Shown in pieces: positions 7,987 to 15,892 of a stretch of 42,240 nt of DNA. The DNA is from Thiohalocapsa halophila (GTDB lineage: Bacteria > Pseudomonadota > Gammaproteobacteria > Chromatiales > Chromatiaceae). Location of the stretch: assembly GCF_016583825.1 (NCBI RefSeq), contig NZ_NRRV01000049.1:1-42240 (forward strand), read 5' to 3'. The notes below the pieces were generated by a model. That model was given only the letters and a program-made list of their open reading frames with translations. It was not told the origin of the DNA and ran no database searches. How positions within the stretch are numbered: the first letter of the stretch is position 1; each line of letters begins with the position of its first letter. The translations under genes were made by a program, and so were the position numbers.

Positions 7987-9972
7987 TCAGCCGGTATCGG
8001 CGGCGCTGGCTTGCTGGAGCAGGACCTTCACCAGCGTGGCTAGCGGCATGGGTCGATAGAGAAGAAAGCCTTGGTAGCGATCACAGCCGCGCGCTTCTAG
8101 GAAGGCCTGCACCGCCGGTTTGTCCACACCCTCGGCCACCACCCGCAGGCCGAGGCGATGGGCCATGTCGATGATGGTCTCGACGATGGTGGCGTCGGAG
8201 GCGTCCGTGGCCACGTCCCGGACGAAAGAGCGGTCGATCTTCAGCGCGTCCAGCGGCAGGCGCTTCAGGTAGCTCAGGGACGAATAGCCAGTGCCGAAAT
8301 CGTCCACCGAAAAATGCACGCCGAGCTCCCGCAGTCGGGTCATCTTCTTTGCGGTGTCGCGAAAATCCGCCACCAGCACGTGCTCGGTGAGCTCCAGCTC
8401 CAGGCGATGCGGGTCCAGGTGCTCTGCCAGCAGCCGCCCTGCCAGCGCGCCGGCAAAGTCCGCCTGGCGGAACTGTGCCGGGCTGACATTGAGTGCCACC
8501 CGCTGCGGGTGAAGCGCGTCGGTCTCGCGGTCCAGGCTGCGCATGTCCCGCAAGGCTTGGTACAGCACCCACTCGCCGAGCTCGTGGATCATGCCGCTGT
8601 CCTCGGCCAGCGGCACGAACACCCCCGGGCTCGCCACCATCTCGGCGCCATCGCTGCGGGGCCAGCGGATCAGGGCCTCGACGGTGACGATGCGGCCTTG
8701 GCGGTCGCATTGGGGCTGGTAGAACAGGGTCAGATCGCCGCCGCGCAGCGCGCGCCGCAGGGCGCCTTCCAGGTCCATGCGCGCCTTGGCCGCTGCCTGC
8801 ATTTGCGGCAGGTAGAAGCGGGTGCAGTCACGCCCGGCGCCCTTGGCCTGTGTCAGCGCCGATTCTGCGGCTCGCAGCAGGTCATCCGGGGTGTCGCCGT
8901 CACCGGGGAACAGGGCGATGCCGATGCTGACGGTGAGCTGGATGTCCCGTCCCTCCACCTCCAGCGGCATCGCCAGCACTCGGCGCAGGTTCTCGGCGCG
9001 CTGGCGGGCGCGGTTGGCCGCAGCCGGGGTGGTATCACCCAGCTCTGTCAGGACGATGACGAAGCGGTCGCCTTCGATACGCGCGATGGTGTAGACCCCG
9101 CCCAGCAGGTCATTGATGCGTCGCGCCAGGGCCTGGATGAGATCATTGCCGGCCTCGTGACCGAAGGAGTTGTTGATCAGCGCAAAGCGATCGATGTCCA
9201 GGTACAACAGACCGCCCACTTGGCCTTGCTGGGCATGGCGGGCCAGGTCCAGCTGGAGCCGGTCGCAAAGCAGGCGTCGGTTCGGCAGCGTCGTCAAGGG
9301 GTCATAGTAGGCCTGCTGCACGACGGTGGCCTCGGCGCGCTCGCGGGCGTGGCGAACGCGCAGGCTGTTGACCACGGTTCGATGATGGCGCTGGGCGATG
9401 TTCAGCATGAGCCCCAGGTACAGCAGCGTCAGCAGGGCGATCGCATAGCCCGCCTCGGTCTGTTGCAGCGCCATGCGCACGAGCAAAGGCACCAGCATTA
9501 GCGCGAGCAGGACCCAAGAAATGCGCAAGCACACCGAGAAGGTGTTCACCGAGCCGGCGGCGAGACCCGCGAGCATCACGGTGAGCACGGCCTGGTGGGC
9601 GACGTTGTCCGCCGGGAACAGCAGAATGCTCGCCGCACCCCAGAGGCCGCCCGAGAGCAGTACCTCGGCCTGGATCCTGGGCAGGTGGCGCAGGAGCGCC
9701 GCGGCGTCGCCGCGGTGTGCGCGGGCGCGGCGGTAGTCCAGGTAGCGGATGACACTCAGGGATGCCACAGCGCTGAGCCAGAGCGTCAGCACCGGTGTCG
9801 GAGCGGAGCCCTTGAGGAGCCAGCCCAGGACGGCGGCGTTGATGACCACCGCCAGCAATGCCAGCGGGACGGCACTGATGAAGAGCCCCGCGAGCTGCGC
9901 ATCGATGGTCCTGGTGTCCGCGGCCGCAGTGTGCGCCGTAGCGTCTGCGGCTGCGCTCTCGAGCGCGACCAA
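7987..9972 (-). CDS. membrane GGDEF/EAL protein, probable c-di-GMP phosphodiesterase
   Basis: A 661-residue protein. Several hydrophobic segments (about 28-52, 62-76, 103-165, 175-192) form a membrane sensor. A GGDEF-like domain (220-385) carries EGDRF at 300-304, so the diguanylate cyclase signature is degenerate and this half is probably regulatory. The EAL domain (400-655) keeps EAL (432-434), ELTE (527-530), DDFGTG (557-562), KID (578-580), the EGV loop and QGF, consistent with active hydrolysis of c-di-GMP. The start is TTG, preceded eight bases earlier by GGAG. It is alone, convergent with nothing and 240 bp from argD, so partners and stimulus are unknown. Confidence 0.92.
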   Translation of the reverse strand: MVALESAAADATAHTAAADTRTIDAQLAGLFISAVPLALLAVVINAAVLGWLLKGSAPTPVLTLWLSAVASLSVIRYLDYRRARAHRGDAAALLRHLPRIQAEVLLSGGLWGAASILLFPADNVAHQAVLTVMLAGLAAGSVNTFSVCLRISWVLLALMLVPLLVRMALQQTEAGYAIALLTLLYLGLMLNIAQRHHRTVVNSLRVRHARERAEATVVQQAYYDPLTTLPNRRLLCDRLQLDLARHAQQGQVGGLLYLDIDRFALINNSFGHEAGNDLIQALARRINDLLGGVYTIARIEGDRFVIVLTELGDTTPAAANRARQRAENLRRVLAMPLEVEGRDIQLTVSIGIALFPGDGDTPDDLLRAAESALTQAKGAGRDCTRFYLPQMQAAAKARMDLEGALRRALRGGDLTLFYQPQCDRQGRIVTVEALIRWPRSDGAEMVASPGVFVPLAEDSGMIHELGEWVLYQALRDMRSLDRETDALHPQRVALNVSPAQFRQADFAGALAGRLLAEHLDPHRLELELTEHVLVADFRDTAKKMTRLRELGVHFSVDDFGTGYSSLSYLKRLPLDALKIDRSFVRDVATDASDATIVETIIDMAHRLGLRVVAEGVDKPAVQAFLEARGCDRYQGFLLYRPMPLATLVKVLLQQASAADTG

Positions 9973-10188
9973 GTGTCATTCTCCAGACGAGCCGTTGCCA
10001 ACAGTCTAGCAATGCCCCGCGGCCGCGAAGGTACCTGGTTGGCACTCCGGTGCGCTGGTATGCTCGCCAGTCGAGTCCGCGGTCATTGAATGCGACAGGT
10101 CGGCTTGCGGCCTGTCGGTGTTGAGGTCGGCGTGCTCTGCGGCCGTCGGAGCAGGTCGCGGCGCCGCGTAACCCCTCTTTGGTGTCCC

Positions 10189-10935
10189 ATGCAGAAATTT
10201 CCGTCGGTCACCGCACCGGTGCTGGTCTTCCTGCTGCTCTCGCTCGGGCTGCCCGCGCGCGCCGGCGATGCCCGGCAGGTGGACGTCGCCGCGGAGCTCG
10301 AGCGGCTCGCCGCCGCCTATGGCTTCTCGGTCACGGGAGACGAGCACCTGGCGGAGAGCATTGGCCGCGCGGAGGACGCCAGCCCGGTGCGGCAATTGCG
10401 CATCCTGCTCGAGGGCTTCGATCACATCATCGTGGAGGATGGCCGCGGCGGCATTGAGCGCGTCATCGTGCTGGGGCCCGCCGAGCCCGGCCTGCCGCCG
10501 ACGCAGCCCTTGGTGGCTGTAGACGGGGGGCCGCCGCCGGATACGCCCATCGAGCTGCCGACCGTCCGCCAGGGCAGTCAGCACTCGGTGCGTGTGGCCT
10601 TGGAAGGCACCGACGGTCGCCGACTGGCGCGTCTGCTGCTCATCGATACCGGCGCGGATACCGTGGTGCTGCCGGTCTCGCTCATCGACGCCCTGGGGAT
10701 GGATGCGGACGCCCTGCAGGAGCGCGAGGTGCAAACCGCCAACGGCATGACACAGGCGCTCACGGGCAGGCTCGATGCGGTCTGGCTCGGCGCCCGGCGC
10801 GTCCCGGACGTGTCTGTCGCTTTCCTCGACGACGACAAGCTGGGCAAGGCCGGTCTGCTGGGCATGAGCGTGCTCGGTCGCTACCAGCTCACCATCCACG
10901 ATCAAGAAAATCGCATCACGCTCACCAGTCGCTAG
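10189..10935 (+). CDS. periplasmic retroviral-type aspartic protease-like protein
   Basis: A 248-residue exported protein. The start at MQKFPS gives a clear signal peptide ending near PARAG; the longer frame reads as Arg/Val-rich noise. Residues 30-96 resemble a small STN/secretin-like alpha-beta module (AAELERLAAAYGFSVTG..., VIVLG). After a Pro-rich linker, 133-248 matches the clan AA single-domain aspartic protease fold: LLIDTGADTVVLP with the catalytic-type Asp153, then LLGMSVLGRY near the end. Such proteins act as dimers in related bacterial families. Substrate unknown. It converges on mtfA with an 80-bp gap. Confidence 0.8.
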   Translation: MQKFPSVTAPVLVFLLLSLGLPARAGDARQVDVAAELERLAAAYGFSVTGDEHLAESIGRAEDASPVRQLRILLEGFDHIIVEDGRGGIERVIVLGPAEPGLPPTQPLVAVDGGPPPDTPIELPTVRQGSQHSVRVALEGTDGRRLARLLLIDTGADTVVLPVSLIDALGMDADALQEREVQTANGMTQALTGRLDAVWLGARRVPDVSVAFLDDDKLGKAGLLGMSVLGRYQLTIHDQENRITLTSR

Positions 10936-11014
10936 GAGAGCGTTTCAGGCAACGCAAAGGGTTTGCGAACGCCAACGGCTTTGCATGAGCGGGCCCGGGC
11001 CGCAAAGCGAAGCG

Positions 11015-11815
11015 TCATGAGCCGAGCGGTTGGCTCACGGGCCGCAGTCGCAGTGCCGGATCTTGGCGGTAGAAGGCGGCGAGCTCGGCATAGACCTCCG
11101 GATAGACGCCCCGCAGGCGGTGCGGTAGCTCGAAGAAGAGCTCGCTGACGACGGCGAAAAACTCCGCCGGCGAGGTGGCCCCATAGGGATCCACCACAGA
11201 CAAGTCGGGGGCGGCGTCGGCGCGGCGGCCCAGGTCATCGTAGGCGCGCTGCATGGCCCGCGCCCAGCTGCGCTCGTCCATGCCGCGGTGCAGGGGCGGA
11301 TGCCCATTGGCGGCGCCGTCGCACAGGTCCAGCTTGTGCGCCAGCTCGTGGATGACGACGTTGTAGCCGCTGCGCTCGCGCCCGGCCAGGGCGTCGGTCA
11401 GCGACAGGATCACCGGCCCCTGCTCCCAGGCCTCGCCGCTCTTGGGCTCGTCGTCCTGCCACACCAGGCCGTCCTCGTCCATCACCTCCCGCGCAGGCAC
11501 GAACTCGTCTGGATAGACGATGACGGCGTGCCAGCCCCGATACCAGTCGAGCCCCAGCTCAAGTACCGGCAGGGCCGCTTGCAGGGCCAGCTCCATACCG
11601 GTGCGCAGGGAAAGCTCGGCGCCGCCGGCGGCCTCGAAGGTTTTCTGGTGTAGGAACAGCGCTGCGATGTCTATGAGCCGCTGGCGGCTCGCCGCGTCGA
11701 AGCCCGCCAGCAGCGGCAGCCCGGCGCAGATGTCGGGCCACAGGGCAGGGTCGATGTCGGCATGGGCGCGCTCCAGCCGGCGGCGCCGCCACCAGCGGCT
11801 GACGGGATTGTTCAT
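11015..11815 (-). CDS. mtfA: MtfA-type zinc peptidase
   Basis: A 266-residue member of the MtfA family (in E. coli, a zinc-dependent peptidase that binds the repressor Mlc). It shows WHAVIVYPDEFV, EAWEQGPVILSL and the zinc motif HELAHKLD (His156, His160), followed by PAEFFAVVSELFFE, which supplies the usual downstream glutamates. The N-terminus is basic (RWWRRRRLERA). The start at MNNPVS was chosen because upstream sequence overlaps the divergent acetolactate synthase gene's leader. The ribosome site is weak (AGAAG). No Mlc or PTS gene is nearby, so a link to sugar uptake cannot be claimed here. Confidence 0.9.
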   Translation of the reverse strand: MNNPVSRWWRRRRLERAHADIDPALWPDICAGLPLLAGFDAASRQRLIDIAALFLHQKTFEAAGGAELSLRTGMELALQAALPVLELGLDWYRGWHAVIVYPDEFVPAREVMDEDGLVWQDDEPKSGEAWEQGPVILSLTDALAGRERSGYNVVIHELAHKLDLCDGAANGHPPLHRGMDERSWARAMQRAYDDLGRRADAAPDLSVVDPYGATSPAEFFAVVSELFFELPHRLRGVYPEVYAELAAFYRQDPALRLRPVSQPLGS

Positions 11816-11961
11816 GACGCTTCTGTGCTGTGGTGCGGGCGCGGTGCCGAGTCGACAATGACGCGGGAGTTGGCGCGCATCATGGCGTGCTGGCGACAGG
11901 GTCTTATCATGCCGCAATGAGCGCAAGCTGCCACGGACCGCGACCATCACCGCGACCATCT

Positions 11962-13704
11962 ATGAGCAATGCCGACCCCACCGTGCGCTGCGGCGCTGCC
12001 GTGCTCTTCGACATCCTGGTGGAGCTCGACGTGGCCGTCGTCTTCGCGCATACCGGCGGCGCCGTGATCCCGCTGCACGTGGAGCTGAACAAGCGCCTGC
12101 GCCGGCGGGAGCCGGTCCCGCAGGTGGTCATGTGCCGTCAAGAGCCCGGCGCCGGCCACGCCGCGGAAGGCTATGCCCGCGCTTGCGGTCGGGTGGGCGT
12201 GGCGCTGGCCACTTCTGGTCCGGGTGCCACGAACCTCACCACGCCCATCGCCGACGCCTACAAGGATTCCATCCCGACGGTGTTCATCACCGGCCAGGTG
12301 CCGAGCGGGGCCATCGGCAGCGACGCCTTTCAAGAGGTAGACACCGTCGGCGTCACCCGCCCCATCTCCAAGCACAATTACCTGGTCAAGGACATCGCGG
12401 ACCTGGAATGGATGCTGCGTGAGGCCTTCGCGCTGGCGGGCAGCGGCCGCCCCGGCCCGGTGGTGTTGGATATCTGCAAGGACGTGCAGCTGGCGACCCT
12501 CGGCGCAGCCCATCCGCCGCGGCTGCGGCACCGCCCGCAAGTGTCCTTCGATGCGGCCGCCGCCGATGCCATCCTGGCCGCGCTCGCTGCCGCCGAGCGC
12601 CCGGTGATCAAGGCCGGCGGGGGCGTCATCCATGCCGAGGCCGCAGACGCCCTCTGCGCCTTTGCCGAGCGCTTCGACACCCCGGTTACCACCACCTTCA
12701 ACGCCCTGGGCGCCGTGCCCATGGGCTCCCCGTACAGCCTGGGCATGCCCGGCATGCACGGCACAGTGCCGGCGAACTATGCGCTGCGCGACGCGGACCT
12801 GATCCTCACCCTCGGCGGGCGCTTCGATGATCGCGTCGCGGTAACCGGGTTCGCCGAAGACAAGCGCATCGCGCATGTGGACATCGACCCGAGCGAGATC
12901 GACAAGACCATCAAATGCGATCTGGCGCTGGTGGCGCCCCTGAACCGCTTTTTGGCCTACGCCCTGGATTGCGGGCGCGATGCCCGCCATGGCGACTGGA
13001 TGGCGCGGGTGCGCCAATGGCGCGAGAAGATGCCGCTGCCCTACGGCACTGGCGACTACATCAAGCCCCAGGCCGTCATCGCCTGCCTGTCGGAGCGCAC
13101 CGACGGTCAGGCGACTGTGGTCACCGGCGTCGGCCAGCATCAGATGTGGGCGGCGCAGTACTACCGCTTCAGCCGGCCGCGGCAATGGATCAGCTCCGGT
13201 GGGCTCGGCACCATGGGCTATGGGCTGCCGGCGGCCATCGGTGCCTGGTACGGTAACCCGCGGCAGCCGGTGGTGCTGGTCGACGGCGACGGCAGCTTCC
13301 AGATGAACATGCAAGAGCTCGCCACGGTGGTTGCCAACCGCATACCGCTCAAGATGTTCGTGCTCAACAACAGCTTCCTCGGCATGGTTCGCCAGTGGGA
13401 GGACATGATGGACGACGGCCATCACCACGAGACCTGCCTGGCCCGCCAGTGGGACTGCGATCCGGACTGCACCAGCATGGACCAGAACTGCCGCCGTCAG
13501 CTGCCGAATCTGACTGCGCTAAAGGCCGTCTACCCGCCCCTGGCCACCTACCGCGTGCGTCTACCGAGCAAGCTCGGGGAAGTCGTGGAGGAGGCCCTGA
13601 CACAGCCCGGACCCGTCCTGGTGGATGTCTGGGTAGACAAAGCGGAAAATGTGCTACCGATGGTTCCGCCGGGCCAGCGCCTGGCGGCCATGATCGAGAG
13701 TTGA
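11962..13704 (+). CDS. acetolactate synthase-like ThDP enzyme with four-cysteine insert
   Basis: A 580-residue protein of the acetolactate synthase large-subunit family (two pyruvate to acetolactate, branched-chain amino-acid pathway). It keeps the catalytic glutamate (CRQEPGAGHAAEGYARA), the FAD region (GGRFDDRV) and the ThDP/Mg motif GDGSFQMN...NN. After GMVRQWE, where family members close over the active site, it has Cys492, Cys499, Cys503 and Cys510 in a CX6CX3CX6C pattern, which suggests metal, Fe-S or redox control. It ends with ENVLPMVPPG, typical of IlvB. No ilvN or ilvC is in the window. Start choice is uncertain: the ATG at 11917 would add 15 residues and neither start has a strong ribosome site. 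Another ThDP reaction is possible. Confidence 0.85.
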   Translation: MSNADPTVRCGAAVLFDILVELDVAVVFAHTGGAVIPLHVELNKRLRRREPVPQVVMCRQEPGAGHAAEGYARACGRVGVALATSGPGATNLTTPIADAYKDSIPTVFITGQVPSGAIGSDAFQEVDTVGVTRPISKHNYLVKDIADLEWMLREAFALAGSGRPGPVVLDICKDVQLATLGAAHPPRLRHRPQVSFDAAAADAILAALAAAERPVIKAGGGVIHAEAADALCAFAERFDTPVTTTFNALGAVPMGSPYSLGMPGMHGTVPANYALRDADLILTLGGRFDDRVAVTGFAEDKRIAHVDIDPSEIDKTIKCDLALVAPLNRFLAYALDCGRDARHGDWMARVRQWREKMPLPYGTGDYIKPQAVIACLSERTDGQATVVTGVGQHQMWAAQYYRFSRPRQWISSGGLGTMGYGLPAAIGAWYGNPRQPVVLVDGDGSFQMNMQELATVVANRIPLKMFVLNNSFLGMVRQWEDMMDDGHHHETCLARQWDCDPDCTSMDQNCRRQLPNLTALKAVYPPLATYRVRLPSKLGEVVEEALTQPGPVLVDVWVDKAENVLPMVPPGQRLAAMIES

Positions 13705-13941
13705 CCATTGGATTCAGGGCGTTGTAACCATTGGGACGCGACGGCGCCTGGCCGATTCAGCTACACTTTTTGCGGTTATGGGCGCTGGCTTGGATGCCTC
13801 TGCTGCGCGAAGCCGGCGTCCAGGTGACCACCCAGAGGGGCCGGCGGCGCCCTGCCGCCGCGACGCGGCAGCCTACAACCGCAACCCGTTTTCACAGACC
13901 ATCCAAGACAACGACAGCGCTCCGATGGAGGATGCCCTGCA

Positions 13942-14382
13942 ATGACTGCCTTCTCTAAGCTGCATGCGCAGAATCACAAGATCACCGAGCTCTCCAACGT
14001 CTTCCTGTACCTCGTGCAGAGCCGTGAGATGTGCGACACCGAGACCGCCTGTGATGTCTTCTTCGAGTACACCGGCAAGGTCAAGGAGCACATCGAGCTG
14101 GTGGACCGCGAGCTCTGCGGCAAGCTGATCTCCTATCCCGACCAGACGGTGAAGAACACGGCCGACCGCTTCCTGTCCGGCTCCACCGAGATCAAGCGCA
14201 TCTTCAACAAGTACCTCAAGGACTGGTGCAACGAGTCGAGCCGCCGTCTCACCATCCGCAACCACGATGAGTTCCTGAGCGAGACCGAGCAGATGTTCGG
14301 CCTGGTGCTGGACCGCATCCAGCGCGAGACCGAGCACCTCTACCCGCTCATCCGCAAGCTCGAAGAGCGCGAGGCTGCCTGA
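13942..14382 (+). CDS. hemerythrin-like helical protein
   Basis: A 146-residue, all-helical, charged protein preceded by GGAGG ten bases before ATG. The placement of histidines and acids (His12, His50 with following Glu/Asp in EHIELVDREL, His108, Glu131-His132 in ETEHLYPLI) resembles hemerythrin-type HHE proteins, which bind a di-iron site and sense or carry oxygen or protect iron. The spacing is not canonical and some ligands are uncertain, so an unrelated four-helix bundle is possible. It stands alone. Its stop codon lies inside the first unit of a 17-bp direct repeat. Confidence 0.7.
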   Translation: MTAFSKLHAQNHKITELSNVFLYLVQSREMCDTETACDVFFEYTGKVKEHIELVDRELCGKLISYPDQTVKNTADRFLSGSTEIKRIFNKYLKDWCNESSRRLTIRNHDEFLSETEQMFGLVLDRIQRETEHLYPLIRKLEEREAA

Positions 14383-14413
14383 GCGACCAGACCGGGTGAG
14401 CGACCAGACCGGG
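14380..14413. repeat. 17-bp perfect direct repeat including a stop codon
   Basis: Two adjacent identical copies of tgagcgaccagaccggg. The first begins with the TGA stop of the hemerythrin-like gene, so the second copy carries another in-line TGA, two bases out of frame. It looks like a recent tandem duplication of the gene end. Confidence 0.9.
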
Positions 14414-14860
14414 CAAGTATTGCTTGTCGGCGGTCAGCGCCTGCCTCGACGTCGGTCGGGCCGACGTTGGCAGGCCCGGCAACCAGGCGTTTGCCGCCGG
14501 CTTGGTGTCGGGCTGCGTGGCGCAGCCCGACCTACGGCAGATGCTTGCCCAGTCCCCTGAGCGCCGCCGCCGCGCCTGCTGAGGCCGGTGGCCGGGCAGG
14601 CTGGCGTTACAGCTGTTCGTCGCGCGCACCAGCTGTGCCTGTGCGCTGACCGCCCGGCGCTCACTCGTCCATCGCGCAGTCATATTTCTGTCATCTGCTA
14701 AGCTTAGACGAAATAGTGCGTTGCCCGCTGCCGCGCCGAGCGTGCGGGTGCGCTCCCGTGGTCGCCGCCGCTCATGGGCTCAGTGCTTAGACCTTAGCTG
14801 GCGCGCGCCCCGCTCGACCTGCGGGCCGATTTGCGTTGCCCGCCATTACTGGAGGTCTCC
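14414..14860. other. 447-bp intergenic region without a gene
   Basis: No credible reading frame. It contains a strong REP-like palindrome (listed separately), a smaller stem (cgtcgg/ccgacg at 14450-14466) and an AT-rich patch around 14680-14712 that could hold the promoter for the following Ala/Lys-rich protein. I could not assign clear -35/-10 elements. Confidence 0.6.
14507..14531. repeat. REP-like palindrome, 11-bp perfect stem
   Basis: gtcgggctgcg and cgcagcccgac form a perfect 11-bp stem around a TGG loop, followed by ctacgg. Palindromes of this gtcggg...cccgac(ctac) style are common as interspersed extragenic elements in gammaproteobacteria. There is no T-tract, so it is not an obvious intrinsic terminator. 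Confidence 0.75.
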
Positions 14861-15205
14861 ATGGCGTTCCCTCTGATTCCCTTCGCCGCGGGCGTTGCCG
14901 TGGGCTCGCTCGCCACCTATGGCGCCACCGACAAGGCGCTGCACAAACGTGTCGCACAAATCACCGACAAGACCGTGAGCCAGCTCAAGGCCGGCGCCGA
15001 TAAGATGACCGCTTGGGTGCCCGCCTTCGGGCGCAGCACCAAGGAGAAGGCGACGGCCGCCGTAGAGGCCGTCGGACACAGCGCCGAAAACGTCTCCGAC
15101 AAGGCCAAGACCGTCGTCGACGAGGCCATGAAGAAGGCCAAGCGCAGCGCGAAAAAGGCCGAAGAGGCCGTCGACGACGCGAGCGACGGCAAGCAGGACG
15201 CCTGA
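14861..15205 (+). CDS. Ala/Lys-rich amphipathic helical protein
   Basis: A 114-residue protein. GGAGG five bases before ATG fixes the start. The N-terminus (MAFPLIPFAAGVAVGSLATYG) is a short hydrophobic, Gly/Ala-rich helix like a glycine-zipper membrane anchor. The remainder is an uninterrupted, highly charged helix rich in Ala, Lys, Asp and Glu (KEKATAAVEAV..., KKAKRSAKKAEEAVDDA) with a roughly 11-residue periodicity, recalling YtxH-like, phasin-like or LEA-like stress proteins. I do not assign a function. It stands alone between two gene-poor stretches. Confidence 0.75.
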   Translation: MAFPLIPFAAGVAVGSLATYGATDKALHKRVAQITDKTVSQLKAGADKMTAWVPAFGRSTKEKATAAVEAVGHSAENVSDKAKTVVDEAMKKAKRSAKKAEEAVDDASDGKQDA

Positions 15206-15510
15206 GCGGGCGCTAGCCGGCGGCGAGTCCGGCGGGGCCCGCCGACGCGCCCGCCGGCGCCGGTTCAACACGGTGTAGGGTAGTGCGGGCATGCAGTCAG
15301 TGCAGCCGTAGCCTAAGGCGACATAGCCGGCGCGCACTACGTATGCCGCGCGTCACGGCCCTCGGCGCACTCCCCCGCTCACCCACCGCCGTATCGGTGC
15401 GCACCTGCACTTCTGTACTTTCGTACGGCTGCGCTGAACCAATCCCTCACTTGAACCCAGGCTGCACCGGGGCAACTTCCGGCATCGTCATCCCCAACCA
15501 GGAGATCACG
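15206..15510. other. 305-bp intergenic region without a gene
   Basis: GC-rich spacer before phhB. The only reading frame is an upstream extension of phhB with Ser/Arg-rich low-quality sequence. No promoter or terminator that I would defend. Confidence 0.5.
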
Positions 15511-15813
15511 ATGAGCCGCACCAAGCTGACCGAGCAAGAAATCCAAAGCTCCCTGGACGCCCTGAATGCCTCCGCGGCGTCGCCTTGGAAGGTGATCGAG
15601 GGCAAGCTGCACAAGGAGTTCCAGTTCAAGGACTTCAACGAGGCCTTCGGCTTCATGGCCCGCGCCGCGCTGGTAGCGGAGTCCATGGACCATCACCCCG
15701 AATGGTTCAACGTCTACCGCACGGTGCGCGTGGACCTCGCTACGCATGACGCCGGTGGCATCACCGAGCTGGACTTCAGCCTCGCCGGGCGCATGGAGAC
15801 CATCGCGGGCTGA
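15511..15813 (+). CDS. phhB: pterin-4a-carbinolamine dehydratase
   Basis: A 100-residue PCD/DCoH protein. It dehydrates 4a-hydroxytetrahydrobiopterin formed by aromatic amino-acid hydroxylases; in bacteria lacking those it may act in other pterin metabolism. The catalytic HHPEW motif (in SMDHHPEWFNVY) and FKDFNEAFGFMARAALVAE are characteristic, and the length is typical. GGAG lies six bases before ATG. No phenylalanine hydroxylase (phhA) is in the window. It converges on the MscS gene. Confidence 0.93.
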   Translation: MSRTKLTEQEIQSSLDALNASAASPWKVIEGKLHKEFQFKDFNEAFGFMARAALVAESMDHHPEWFNVYRTVRVDLATHDAGGITELDFSLAGRMETIAG

Positions 15814-15892
15814 TCGGGGCGCGCCACTCAGCGCACGCGGTCGGCGTCTCCGTGTCGCCGGCGCTGAGCCTTGGCGCCGTCACCCACGGCGA

